A stretch of DNA of 64,000 bases from NCBI GenBank assembly GCA_019188255.1, contig JAETXT010000012.1, positions 1,488,001 to 1,552,000 on the forward strand, written 5' to 3'. Shown here in pieces: positions 32,950 through 45,600 of the stretch. This DNA is from Verticillium longisporum (taxonomy: Eukaryota; Ascomycota; Sordariomycetes; Glomerellales; Plectosphaerellaceae). Both the position numbers and the translations under genes were made by a program. The notes beneath the pieces were generated by a model that did no database searches, was not told the DNA's origin, and was given only the letters and a program-made list of their open reading frames with translations. Each line of letters begins with the position of its first letter. The stretch's first letter is position 1.

Positions 32950-35900
32950 GGTGGCGGTATGATGCGAGAGATCTGGGGTATGGAGGGGCGTATATGCGGC
33001 GTTGGCGATGAATGCAGGGCTGTGGCTGTACTGAAGCTGACTATCGGCTGTGAGATGCGTTTGTCTGGAATTTTTTTGGCGGAGAGGCGGGGACTTTCCG
33101 CCCCAGCCAACGACAGTTTTCGGCGCCAGTGCCCCACATTTCTATCTCAACTCCAAATCGGGAGTTGGCTCAAAGAGTCGGAATGCTTGCATTCTGAAGT
33201 CGACAATTGGATTTCCCAATACGTGGTGAATGAAGCTTGGCCAGGTGCATCGACCGACCGCTCAACACTACACGCGGCTGGCTGCAAGTGCGGTGAGCAT
33301 GTTGCTCGTATACCAAGGAAGCCCTTCGTCATGAGCGATCATAGTACCCCAGCCATGCATGACTGCCACCATTCCTATCAGAATGTACCTTATGCACATC
33401 GAGACCAAAATCCCCTGCCACGAATGCATGCTCGGATCTTACAAACCAGCGCCACAACTGATGGTTAAAACATGATAAGCTCGCAGGACCAATGGTCATC
33501 TCCGTTACAGCGCACGGCAGTTGAAGGTTCCCCAAAGCAGGCAGGCCGGCCAAGAAGCGCACAGGTTCTACATGGCTCGATCAGAGCTGGGGTCCTGTCT
33601 CGTTACCTCGCACCCTAATGCGGCAATCGATAAAAGCCCACTGGCGCGCGGCAAGGTGCTTGAGCCGCGACGCACGACTCAGGGACTCGAAGGCAGGCCG
33701 ACGGCGAGTCAACTCGGCCGGAGTTGTGTCCCTTTGGGGACGCTCTTCACACCGAGTCCGACGTGTTAATGCAGCGGAGGGCTATAACATGGTAACTGTG
33801 GCCAGGGGGGGCCGCAAAGTTCGCCTGTTGGAAACAGGCACAGCCTTCAAATGCAATTGGCCCCTTCCCCGACGGACATCGCCGTGACGGGCGCGTGCCT
33901 TTTAGCTTTTGGCTTTTTTTTTTCGATATCACAAATCGGCATTAACGAGCAGGCCCTGCGCATTGTGGTCGTTGATGAGCGAATATGGATCAAGTCAGTG
34001 CTTCACCCTTTTTCAGGGCCCATGGACAGGATGCTGTAAGTTGGATGGATGGGGGCCAGGCCAAACGTCCCATGTTGGTTACGTCGGCAATTCGCGGCCG
34101 GCGGGGACCGACATGTGAACGAAGCGCAGGGCTACACACCTGGCAAAAAAAAAATTTGACGATCCTCGTGACCAACAGGTCGTAAAACGAGGGTTTTCGC
34201 AAGTGTTGACAATGCTTGAAAGCAAAGCTGGCAGCTGGCCAGGTGTGTGAGTCGAGACTCACAGCTGCGACCTAAAGTGATTGGGCAAGGCTGTGCTGGC
34301 CGTGTTTCAGAAGCAATGGGCAGTGCTATTGGTCTGACGGCCAATAGTGGGACTGTCCCGATCGGGTTTGTGGCACCTAATGGGGGCGTGGCCAGGGGGC
34401 CATAGGGGCGTGTGCTGGGGCCAAGGGGAATGGCTTGCAGCAAGTTGCAGGTGAGAAACGGTGAGAAGACAGGGATCAGCAATATCACGAAGGGAGGGGG
34501 GGGCTGATGGGGGCAGCTGTGGTGCAAAAAGCAAAGGATGGAGGGTCACGATGGGAATTTGTCTGTCCTGTCAGCTGGCTGACCAACTTTGCTGTTGCGG
34601 TCAGCGCACGCGCGTGACATCCATCGTGGCTTACTTTACTCGAGTTCCCACCGCCACTAGAACCCTGATACAGTCGGTGTCATGTCCGAGTCGCAGCCAG
34701 CGTCCAGATCTCATCTTTGTTATTGCTGTCAAACGGACAGGCGCTCATCGACAGTCTGATCTTTACTGTCAACAGACCAAGAGGCGCGATAAGCCACGCG
34801 CGGGACGGGTAGGGCAATCATCCCATCCTCATCTTGTTGAAACCAGATCCTCGCTGCATGACCTCACCACCGCCCACTGAAGGACTCTGTAAAGCGACAT
34901 TCGGTACCCCTCCGAGCCCTACGAGAGTCGTTGTGGCGGTGGCAAGTGCCCAACATTGCTCGCCTTGCAGCGTTGCTATCGTTTGTCCATGACCAAGATT
35001 CGTTCCCTCCGCAATTCGCCAACCGGCCCCAGCACACATGCTGCAGGGGCCGCCTGACAGTGAAGGGTGAGCCTTGTCGAAACGTCCCTGACGATCCCCC
35101 CTCCATCTCAATTCACCATCTGACGACACGTCTCGCGCATCAAGGAGATCCATGTCTCGAAGCTCGCCTCCGCCGGGAATCGGTCGTCGATGAAGCACAC
35201 AGAGTACCGCAGCTGGCAAGCCTGCGTAGTTCGATACGAGATGGAGACGTTGCCAAACACCGTCTCGCACGCCATGCTGTGCCATGTTTCGCCGGGTGTA
35301 GTGCGACGCCCTTGATCTGCCTCCTCATGCTTTCGAGCCTCTCCTATTCATCGAGGCAAGTCAGTAAAGTAACAGCGGGATATAACACATGCGAGGTCAA
35401 TATTGCTTCTTCCGCACGATGGTTGATGGGAGATTACCAAGGGCCTGTCACGACCACCTGGTTTAGTATGTTGATGCACACACGTAGCCTTGGGATCGCC
35501 ACACCCCCCTCGAGCCGAGCAATGGGGGCAGTGAGGCAGGCGGAGGAGAACTGGAGGCCAAGTCGGCCGTGGGCCCGCGGTCAAACCGTACAACCCTCCT
35601 TTCCCCTCACGTCAAAGTATCTAACGATCTACGGCCATAGTATCGAGAGCCGTCGTTCCGAATACCATGGTTCGCGACGGTTCGACGGTTCGTGTGGTTC
35701 AGCCGGCTCGGTCACGATAGGCTAGTGCTGATGGATTGGCATGGCGTGGGTGGTTGGCCGTGAGGATACGGACCACTCAGGGGACTCACAGGGCTCAGTG
35801 GCCAGAGATCGCGGCGCTTGAAACAAGCCGGAGAGCGATTCGGGGGCCAATGAGGGCCCAGTATGCTGGCCATTCGAGGTCGGTCGGATAGGGGAGAGTT

Positions 35901-37785
35901 CGCTCCCTCTGCGCATGCAATCAATGTCGCCTGCAGGGTAACACGTGCGGCAGTAGAGGAAGGGCGAAGGCAAAGGCGCAGCATTGCAAGCCCCTCCATA
36001 GCCTGCCTCCTTTGGTCTTGTTTTGCCATCGGAACGTCGAAGGCATCGCGAGTCTAACGCTGTGGGTCGCGCTGGCCACCGGTGGTAAGGCACAGGCAGT
36101 CCAGGGTCGAGTTGAGTGCACTGGTCCAGATGGGATCGAGTGTCGCAGATTCGACAGGGGAGCCCAATCAGAAACAACGGGTGCAGCGCTCGTGGCTCGT
36201 TAGCATCAATCCCAAACACCCTACGCAGATCCACACCCGGTGGCAGGTCCTGCCTTCCATTACATTCCTCTTTTCAGTCCTGGTCAGCTCCTGCCAGCCG
36301 GGACCCCCAAGACAGGCCAGCAGCAGGAGACTCTCAAGAATGGCATGCCATGCCCTGCGAGCCTGCCACGCCGCCATGCCGTGAACACTGTATCACACAC
36401 TTGACTGGCCCCCTTTCATCTTTTCGGACAGTGCTACCCCCCAACTTGACCCCAGCTTGCCCCCAGCACTCACAAGCCCACGGAAGGACCATCCCAGGCT
36501 GAACGGCGTGCAGGCCGCTGCAAGGCAATAAAACATCTCCGGGACCCCTCCTTCTCCACGGGCCCCTGGCTCGTCCCTTCTGCCACCTGAGCTGAGCTTC
36601 ACGGCTGCGTCTGCTTAAACACCCCTCCACCCGCTGTCCGCCCCCTCGCCGCCGACAGGCCTCTCTCTTCTCACCTATTCTTCTTTCCTTCGAACGAGAC
36701 TACTTGCCTCTTGGGCAAACGCCTCTCCTGTTGTTGACGACCGAGCCTCTTCGGCATCCCCATTAGCAGACACACCAACGACTCGTCACCAGCGACTCAG
36801 AAAGATTCGCTTCTCGCCCCGTCGTGCCCGCTCTCTCACCCAGCACTGACGCCTAATCAATATAACCGGGCCCCTACCGCATCAGTACACATTCTTACCG
36901 GCAACTAATTTTGGTACACCTGAATTCGACCTGAGCTGCTGCCTCTATCGAACATAGTCTATCGGCGACCACCGACCAGGCCTGAACCACTGGAGCACGA
37001 ACTGCAACATTCCATTCACCCACCCTTGACTACCTAGACAGACGGCCATCAACTCAGCGCGTGCACCGGTTCCGCACTTTTTGGAACTTCAAAGTCACTC
37101 TTCTTCCGCCAAGCTTATCTTTTCATTTATCTGATCGCTTCCCTCTCGGTGCGACTCGAAGCTCTCCAGCAATCGACAGACGGGGAGAAGGAAAGGCACG
37201 CCGGACGAAACAGGCACAGAAGAAAGGTTCCATTGTAACGGCAAACAGTCGATCCCCTAACCGCAACCGCCCGTCGCCCGTCAGCCCAACATTGTGACGA
37301 GCCAAGAGCCACGCTGCAGCCACCACAACCTAGAAAGAAGGGGCGCCCGAGTTTCACGAAACTGATCCTTCCCCACCAACCGGCAGGCACACAGACTGGA
37401 CGTGCGACCGTCGCATCTACCCCCATCGCGCCCAACCACCACCATTTCACTCTTTTAACCATCACAACCCCGTCGACTCGTGCTTTTGACGCGAGGAGGG
37501 AATAAGATCAAGAGAACCGATAGCCGTCCAAAAGAGGACGCCTTCAGCGACGATCTTTCGCGACGACGTGCACTGTAATTATCAATCAACGCTGATCAGC
37601 ATAAGCGGTTGCAACGCTCCTCAGAGGTTCCTTACCCGCCCGCCTGAGACACTGGCCTCCCAGTCCACGGAGAAAACCCGGTCTCGGATCCTGAGGGCTC
37701 TCGCAATCGCCCTCCCCCAACGCTCTTGCAAACCGCCTTCTTCCATTTCAAGCTTCGCAAACGAAGTTTTAACGACATCGCAATT
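32950..37785. other. Long gene-free interval upstream of the 37786 gene
   Basis: 4.8 kb without a gene I can support. The longest frame (minus, 35722-36234) has Arg/Pro/Cys-rich random composition. The right 1.2 kb (36600-37785) is pyrimidine-rich and probably a long promoter-leader, with stop-rich small uORFs. The first 300 bases hold the RPC19 promoter. Confidence 0.45.
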
Positions 37786-39251
37786 ATGAGTGCTGCCATT
37801 GCAATGGCTCCCTCGCCCGCGCCCCACGACAGATCCTCATTCGCTTCCGACCTGCCGCCCCCTTCGGTACCGGCCAAATCCGCCTCGGCGTCCATGCCCT
37901 CCCCATCAGCACAACGCAGCGCGCCTTCTGCGCCTGCGGGAACTCCCAGCACGACAGCACACCGATCAGCCAGCGGCAGCCCCAAGGGAACTGCCGGTGC
38001 CAGATCTTCTCCTCTCAGCGGGTAAGCATTACCCAATAATTGCGCGTGCCGCGACAGTGTTTTCGGTTGATGTGAGGCAATGCATCCGCATTGCCGAGGC
38101 GATCGACGTACATACCTTCCTGTTCTTTTGCTAATATGCGTGTGTTTCTCAGAAGCTCGAGGCCCTCCAACCCACCCCCGAAGATCGTCGTCAAGAAAGA
38201 GCCCGGTTCTCCAGAGATGCCTGCCACGGCTAGGCATCGACCGCGCAAGCTGGATCTGTCCAAGGGATCTCACCCTGGCTCCAACCAACCCGGCACTGCT
38301 CGTCCTCTGACCGCGCGAGATGGTCTCGGTATTCAGGAGGTTGGCATTGCTTGCCTTTCGCCTGGTTTTGTTACGAAAGATCCTCTGATGAAGGAGCAGC
38401 TCCAGCGCAGCATGAGCGTTAGGGACCAGCAGCGCCATCTCATCGAGCAGAGATTGCACCAGCAGCAGTCGGCAAAGGGAGACGGTCCTGACACTGCCGG
38501 TCGTGAGCCTCCAGCGTCGGCATTTGCCGCCAAAACTCCCGGCATGTCGCGCCGCAATAAGGCACCGCCCGGATTGTCCATCATGGCACCAGCTGCAGAG
38601 AGCTTTGCCAACGAACGAGTGATCCAATCCGCACCTCTGGGTCAAACCTTCACCGGCCGCCACAACCCGCATCCTCTGACCCGCCACATCACCAACCAGC
38701 CGTCGACACTGTCAAATACCTCTCACATTCACCATGTCCCGGCGAACCAGACGTCCAATCGTCTGCCGCCCATTGCCGATGTATTTGGTCAGGGACTTTC
38801 TGGCCACCCAGACAACGCGTCCGCGTCAATGTATCCTGGAAACGGCCGGGCACCGCTCACATCCCCGAGCCACCCACCACCGAACATGCAACATCAAGCT
38901 CCCACCCCTGGGCGTCCAAGGGAATACAAGTCGGCTGAGGAGGCTCAAGCTGAACTCGCTGGAGGCAGGGCGGAGTTGTTGCCGAGAATTGTTCATTACG
39001 GAGGACCCCAGCCACCGACCCCACCTTCCCCCCTTCCTGGTAGCCGCGCCGCGGAAGCCAGCCGGAGCGCCAGTCGGAGGAGAACACGAGCCGAGTACGA
39101 AGATGGGGCCAGCCCGCCTCTGGGCAATGGTCCCGCACCACAACGACGAGGACCTTTCGGCGCGGGCCGCGACAGCTCCGAAACGCAACAAGCCAAGCGA
39201 GAGGAGTTCCTCCGGTTATGTGAGCGGGCTTGGGACCTCTTCCACTCATGA
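37786..39251 (+). CDS. Conserved filamentous-fungal protein of unknown function
   Basis: Exons 37786-38021 and 38153-39251, intron 131 bases (GTAAGC donor, TGCTAAT branch, CTCAG acceptor). 444 residues. No enzyme fold or known domain is visible. The N-terminus is Ser/Ala/Pro-rich; then VVKKEPGSPE (sumoylation-like context), RPRKLDLSKGS, a helical block MKEQLQRSMSVRDQQR followed by HLIEQRLHQQQ, NERVIQSAPLGQTFTGRH, LTRHITNQPSTLSNTSHIHH, AEELLPR-like LLPRIVHYGGPQPPTPPSP and a C-terminal KREEFLRLCERAWDLFHS. These blocks look conserved rather than random and I believe I have seen them in related fungi, but I cannot assign a role. The Ser/Pro sites and basic patches would suit a nuclear regulator; that is inference. 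A long upstream region suggests it is regulated. Confidence 0.8.
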
Positions 39252-41100
39252 GGTCGCAATACGTCTGGTTGCACTGCTTTTGATCATGCGCAAGGTGTAT
39301 TGGGATTTCATGTCTTCGGTTTGTTTACACTCTCGTCAAGGGGCAGCGAAGAGAAAATGAAATGCATGGTCTATGCTGCACAAACACGGAACAACAGTAA
39401 CAAGGAAAACGATCAGCCGATCTATATGAAACACGTCGTTTCATTACTTATGTCGAAATTCACTTCGTTCATGGCTCAGGGTAAACTCATTGCTTATCTG
39501 TCCAAATGGCATGGGATGGCTCGAGAAACACGAGACGGCCGGTGCTTTGGGCTGGATGGGACTTGGGTGCGCTGACCACCATGTTGATTTCCTCGTTTCT
39601 TATGTCCTGGAGATGCAATCTTTGCGAGAGAATCACTTCTTTCTTCTTCTACTTCTTCATCTTTCACCTTCTTGACCCGGATGGCATGGGAAACGAGACA
39701 CATGAACGGCGGAGGCGAATTGAATCGGGTTTTGTACGTTTACGTGACGATTACTTGAGGCTGTGTGTGGACATACGGTCGGTCAGGGGAGGGGAGGAAA
39801 GTGAGTGGGCGTGGAGCGGAAGGGGTAGTTGTACACGTACAGTAATCTTCATTGCCCGTGAATAGGGTTTCGTTTCTTCCCAACGCTTGACTGGAACGCA
39901 TCTTACCTTTCGTGACCTTGGCTACCTTTGTTTCAAGACCATACACTGCTGGGCAGGATATCCTGCAACCCCCACGGGCGCCACAGTTGAGCAGCATGCC
40001 CACGTATCTCGTCTTCTTTGCCGAGCCACTAGGACTTGACCGCTGCCTCGCCTCTGTGCAGTATGCACGGGCAATTCGCTCTCGGAAGATGATTCCGCGG
40101 AAGCGAGCGAGAGATGTCTGGTGCTCGGCAAGGCAAGACGTGGAGAGAAAGGAGGGGCTGTTGGCTGTTTGTCACCCCCGTCCCCCCCCTTCCTCAACCC
40201 GCCTCCTGCTTGAGCATACGTTCCTCGGATATATATGCCTTGCGCAGCTCGCATGAACGACCTGGGTTTCTCTCCGCTGGTGCGTGTTGTGCGCCTTCCT
40301 CTGCCTGTTTGGAGGCCGTGACCACTTGGGGGCAAGCTGCGTACGGAGTTCCCTGGTGTAGAGGCCATGAGCGTCAAGGTGCCTTTTGGGTTTCGCTCTC
40401 CTCATTGTGACAACGGCTTCCAAGATGGTGGATTGACGGTTAAGATGGAGCGCTCTTTCAAATGGGTAGTGAAGAGTGTCTGGAGTAGATGATCACAGCT
40501 CGAGGGACGTAACGACGGCCTCAGCTAATACTTCCATCGGCAAAAGGCTCGGACAACCGAAGCCTCTGGAACGCAAATGCTGAATCAACAACTCATCCCA
40601 TCACAGGCGAAGAAGGCAGCCTCGAAATATTTCTGTATGCCTGAATTCATCACAGGCCATCGTTGTTAAACTATAGAACAGGCTTTCCTTCTACACGGCT
40701 GTGGAACCTGCTTCACCTCAAGCAAGCACACTTCCCAACGTCAGGGCTTGTGCCTGTAACATCATTCCTTCGATCCTCAAGCGTCGCCCCATCAATGCTT
40801 GTCCCACGAGAGCAACGCGGATATTCTCCTATGTACTGTGCGTGGCATGCATAAACCAAAAATAAAATAAAATAAAATGAATAAAGAGGGGCTGGCAGAG
40901 GGTGTGGGAGGTACCAATGCCCCAATGAAGCTTTCGTTCAACGCCAAACGCCGATGCTCTTTCGCTGCGCGCATACCAACTCGGCAATCGTTGCTGTTGT
41001 CACGGGGAGGGAAGGAAAGAATTTCCTCGAATCTTGGTCAATCATATCGTTCACATGGTTGCCAATCCGGGGTTGGAGAGGGCGTTCTGTCCGTTGACGC
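39252..41100. other. Convergent interval between the 37786 gene and the HAL4-type kinase
   Basis: 1.85 kb between two 3' ends. No gene supported. Contains a short AAAAT tandem repeat at about 40857-40878. Confidence 0.5.
40857..40878. repeat. AAAAT pentanucleotide repeat
   Basis: About four copies of AAAAT (AAAATAAAATAAAATAAAAT) in the 3' flank of the kinase gene, on its downstream side. Confidence 0.9.
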
Positions 41101-42683
41101 TCACAGACCTTCCTCGCCGGCCTTGCAGAGGGTAATCTCGCGACCCCACTCGGACTTGAGAACCTGCGAGGCCGTGATACGTCGCGTGGGGTTCGGGTCT
41201 AGGATGGAGTAGATGACATTCCGACAGCGGGCCTTGGGACATGTTAGGCTGAGACAATTACATCCGGTTTGTACGGGGTGCTCACTCTGTGCAAGGATTC
41301 GATGGGACCGTACCCCTCTTCATCACGGCGTCCGGCGAGATAGCGATCGTAAAACTCATCCTGGTCTTTCCTGGCGACGCGCCAAAGGTGACGGCCGGTC
41401 CGCATGGCCATATAAATGACGCCACATGCCCAAACGTCAACGGCGCGGGCGTCGAATTCCTTGTCCACGTATTCTTCAGGCGCGATGTACGGGGCCGATC
41501 CGCAAAGACCAGAGACCATGTGGGGGTCTGTCTCCCACGCCATGCGGAAACACTCGCCGTTGCCGAAATCAGTAATCTTGAGGCCACCACGTGTGGTAAG
41601 GAGGAGGTTTTCAGGCTTCAGGTCACGATGGGCGACGCCCATCTCGTGTAGATATTCCACGCCGCGCATCATTTGCTTGAAGAAGCAGTCCGCCTCTTGG
41701 ACCTCGAGCTTGCCGGCGGCTAGCACCAGCGTGTACAGATCACCGCCTGCGCAGAACTCCATGACTTCGCAGTAGTCGCCCTTGGCGTCCTTCAAAAGGT
41801 CGAGCGTGTGGATGACGTTGGGGTGTCGCAGGGACGAGGAAATGCAGAACTCGGCTGTCAAGCGTTTGCTGTACTTCTTCTCCGTCTCCTCTGGACGGCG
41901 ACGGAACTCCTTGACGGCGAACAGTTTCTCGGCGCCATTCTCGGCCTTCTTGTGAGAGATGCGCACAATGCCAAAGGCGCCACGTCCGACAACTTCGTGG
42001 CATTTTCCGTACTTTTGTGTCAGCGAGACTGACGCGTTGGGTCCGCCTTTCCTGTCTCCCGCTACATCATCGCGGTTCTCATCCCTCAGCGTATCGACCC
42101 AATTAGAGACGAGTGACAGGTCGTTTTCTGCGATCTCCTGCTTCTTTCCGAGCAACATGCGCCACATATCCGAAAGCTTTTCCTGTCGGCGACTGGACTT
42201 GAGGTGGTGTGAGTGGCCACCCTGGACATCTTCATCGGGCATGAAGCGGTGCAGTTCCTTGGGTTTTGGCTTGACCGCAGGGGCAGACTTTTCACTCGCC
42301 TTCTCGTTGCCGTTGGCTGGCGTACTGCGCGGTATCGGCGGCGAGCTCTTCTTTGGTCTCGCCGCGTCATCGTCGAAGCTGGCACGACGTGGAGTGACGG
42401 AGGGTGTTGATCGTGGTGTTTCACGGTGGGAGAACATGCGGGAGAGCTTGTCCTTCATGGACACGGTGGGGCGGGCGACAGGCTGGAGGAGAGCGCCGGG
42501 AGGAGGCGAGGTCTTGCCGTTGACGCTGCTCGAGACACTACCATTCCGACTGGCGGTGCCGTTGGTTTGGCCGTTCTGCGGGTTCATGTGCGGTGATCGC
42601 TTAACGGAGTCGTCGTGGGACTTTAAAGACGGGGGTTTCGAGCTCGACACTGAGCCGACTCTGGACTGAGGTGCGCTATTCAT
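41101..42683 (-). CDS. HAL4/SAT4-type Ser/Thr protein kinase
   Basis: Exons on the minus strand 42683-41286 and 41232-41101, intron 53 bases (GTGAGC donor, CTAAC branch). 509 residues: a 225-residue disordered Ser/Pro-rich N-terminus, then the kinase domain to about residue 495. Catalytic elements: glycine loop GRGAFGIV (about 233-240), AVKEF with Lys258, HRDLKPEN (352-359), DFG (372-374) followed by NGECF, and APEEY. The DFGNGECF and the ARKDQDEFYDRYL block are typical of the fungal HAL4/SAT4/HRK family, which controls potassium and other nutrient transporters at the plasma membrane. All catalytic residues are present. Other members (HAL5, NPR1) are possible assignments. Confidence 0.9.
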
Positions 42684-45600
42684 TTTGCGGGCAAGAGCAC
42701 GAGGCTTGAACAGAGTGGGAATTCGGGTGGTGTGAAGACGAGGTCGTTGTTTGTCGTGGTGGGTGGCGGGTCTTTATGACGACAGTCGTGACAGGGTTAC
42801 TTGGCAGCCGGCCAGTCGTCTAGTTGGCGAGGTGCGTTGGTAAGCAGTGGGTATTGCCGGAGAGGTCGCGATGCCCAAAAAGTCGACAGGAAGCGAGTCT
42901 AGGGACCGCCAAAGGTGATGTATGGGAAGAAGCGGCGACGTAAGAGACGCCTGGGCGTAAGGGCTTATGCCCGAGGAGACGCGACTCGTTGAGCGAACAA
43001 AACAGCTGCTGTGCTGTGGGCTGGACTGGTTGAAGGTGGGAGTCGCAAACAGAGTAGCGACGGAGATGTGGACGACGGAGCAGTGGTGCTTTTGGTGCTA
43101 CCAGGCGTGAAGAACAGTCTGAATGCACAAACTAAAGAGGTGCCAAGATATTTTTTGGGCAGGGAACAGCAGGTGGAAGCGTCTTTTTTTTCGTCCTTTT
43201 GTCTGTCTGTTGGCGGTCGACAAAAAGCAGATGTCGAAGGAGGCGGACTTCTTCTGGGTGATCGATGGGTGGGCGCAGGTTAAAGCGTGACCGAATGCAG
43301 TGGTGGGGATGGATGGCCGAGAAGGGAGGGGAGGGGATGGGGGGGGCCTGGGAGAAAGGTGAAGTGAGGTTGGTGCAGACGAACGAACCCTGTACCGAAG
43401 GACTGGGTTGGCAGGGAGTGGTAGAGGGCTTCGAAGGCCTGTGGCGGGCGGCGAGAGCCAGGGAATTATAGGGCCGAGGTGGGGAGCCAAGACGTGTTAG
43501 AGGGGGGTGCTCTTCGTTTGGCGCTGGTGCTCAGGTAAGATGGCGGCGACCTGGGTACCTGAGGTAGGGAGCCACTGGTGTGTTTGTGTGCAAGCGGAGC
43601 TGGTGGCTGCCGGGGGCTGGCCCGCTGGGAGACCGAGGTGTCAATTGCTGGTCTTGGTTCGGCCTGGGTTCGGGGAGGGATCTGAGGAATTTCCAGGCAT
43701 GTGCGTGCGGAACGGCTGGTTCTGTTGGGACGGACGAGGGTGCGGCAGAGAAGAGTATGTGTGAGAGAAGAAGACGAATTCTTGAGCGACGGGACGTTGG
43801 GAGGAGAGAGAGGCAAGAGAGCAATAAAGTGAAGGCGAAGATTATTGAGAGCGGGTGGAGAGTGCGGAAAAAAGCTGTTCTTGTTTGCAAAAAAAAGTCA
43901 TGATGGCTGGCGTTGTGGACTGGTCTAGACGGAGAGGGGGACGGGAAGGCGAGTTGCGACTGTCAACGTTCGGGGCACACAAACGGACGGGGCATAGTCG
44001 AAGACTGAGGTGGTCAAATGTGGACGGGTGGCCGAGGCAGCGAGATGCCGGTAGTGGTAGACTTTTTGGCGTTGTACTCAATACCTCGACGAATATGGTC
44101 TCGACGATGCAGAGAAATGTACCATGATTGTAGCGTGCCTCTCAGACTGAAGTGCCTGGCGGAAAGTAAGGTACCTAGCTAGAGAGAGAGGGTGATCTCG
44201 GAGAGTGGGCCAGTTCAAAATGCAAGGGGATGGGGAGGGGCAGCCCAGGGCAGGGCCGGCGACTAGAAGGGTTGTGGGTTGGTAATGATTAGACGAAGGC
44301 TATCTCCTTCTGGAATGCACCAGCGAGGAAGGGGGGTTTGTGGTCTCGTCTCGGGCTCTTTTTCTTACTTGTAAGCTGTCATGCAACGACCATAAAGTGC
44401 ATGCAAGCAGAAGGAAATCAGCATATGACGGCTGACAAAACGGTGGGAGGCGGTGGCAGTGAGCAGAGAGTGACGGTGATAGATGATAGCTTAGGAAGCG
44501 ACCCGAATATCGCGACGACGGTTGCCTGCGGTATGCAAGGCATGTGCACCAGTGCCCGCTCCAGCAAACCATACCAAATAATTACCTACCTAGGCAGGAA
44601 GCACAGGTGTTCCAAAGGGGGGCGGACACGAGCTGATGGGTACCTAGCTTCTCGACTGGCGCTGTTGCTGGGTCTGAAGGTGTACAACCCCAGGTACCTT
44701 TGGCGGGGAACCTCATGAACGAATCCACCATGGCCTCGTCCCAATCATTTTCTGCCTCTGTACACACAAACAGAGATCGCACTTGACCTGAAAAACGGGC
44801 CTCGTTAGGGCTGTTGCCGTTTGTTCAACTTGGCCGTGCTTGCCAGGAGGGGGCGGGGGCCGGCCACGCAGCAGCAGCAGTTGCCCTCTGATCGGGTGCC
44901 CTGGGGGGGTTCTTTGTGTGCGAACTCGGCGGTCTGCCGAGGGAAGGGAAGGAGTATTGCACATTTGTTGCTGCAGGTGAGATGCAGGTGCGGGTGGAGG
45001 TGCAGTTGCAGGGCAGGGCAGGGCAGACGATGGCCACTGCTCATTACCCATGTCAGTGGCCGGCCTTCAGCGAGCGACAACCAGCTTTGCCCCCGGGTCC
45101 GTGGCACTGTAGGTCTGCCACAGTGGATTGGGACCAGCAGCGAAAGGAAGTCGCCCAGCACGGCGTGCATGGCACCGAAGCAAGAGCAGGGGGGGGTAGG
45201 GTGAACAGGGCAAGACCGCCAGCCAGAGATGCCAAGCCGGCTTGCTCAGATCTGAAAGAGGGTCCCTCTTTGCGCCGCACTGTGGATACCAACTACGGGC
45301 CAGCATGTCGGTACAGTGTCCGCGCCCTGAGCACGAGCCAGTTGCCAAGAAAATTTCTCCTCTCTCCACATGGCCGTCGACAGTGGAAAGTGGGCCGGCC
45401 CTTGATGGCGACTGCTGATTCTCATCCGTCGATGTCATGTCCGCCAGCAGAGCAGTCCCAGCAGCCCCCAAGGCGGCATGGCTTGGTCAGACCGACCTCT
45501 CGCTCCCTCCTTCGGCCAACTCCCGTTTTCGTCTCGCCGCTTCGTGTCCTGCCGGCATCTAATACTTTGATGTGTCTGCTCAGGTCCATTTTGCGACTGG

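Noticed and set aside
35722..36234. A 170-codon minus-strand frame in the 4.8 kb gap
   Set aside because: Cys/Arg/Pro/Ser composition typical of GC-rich non-coding DNA; no start context, introns or motifs.
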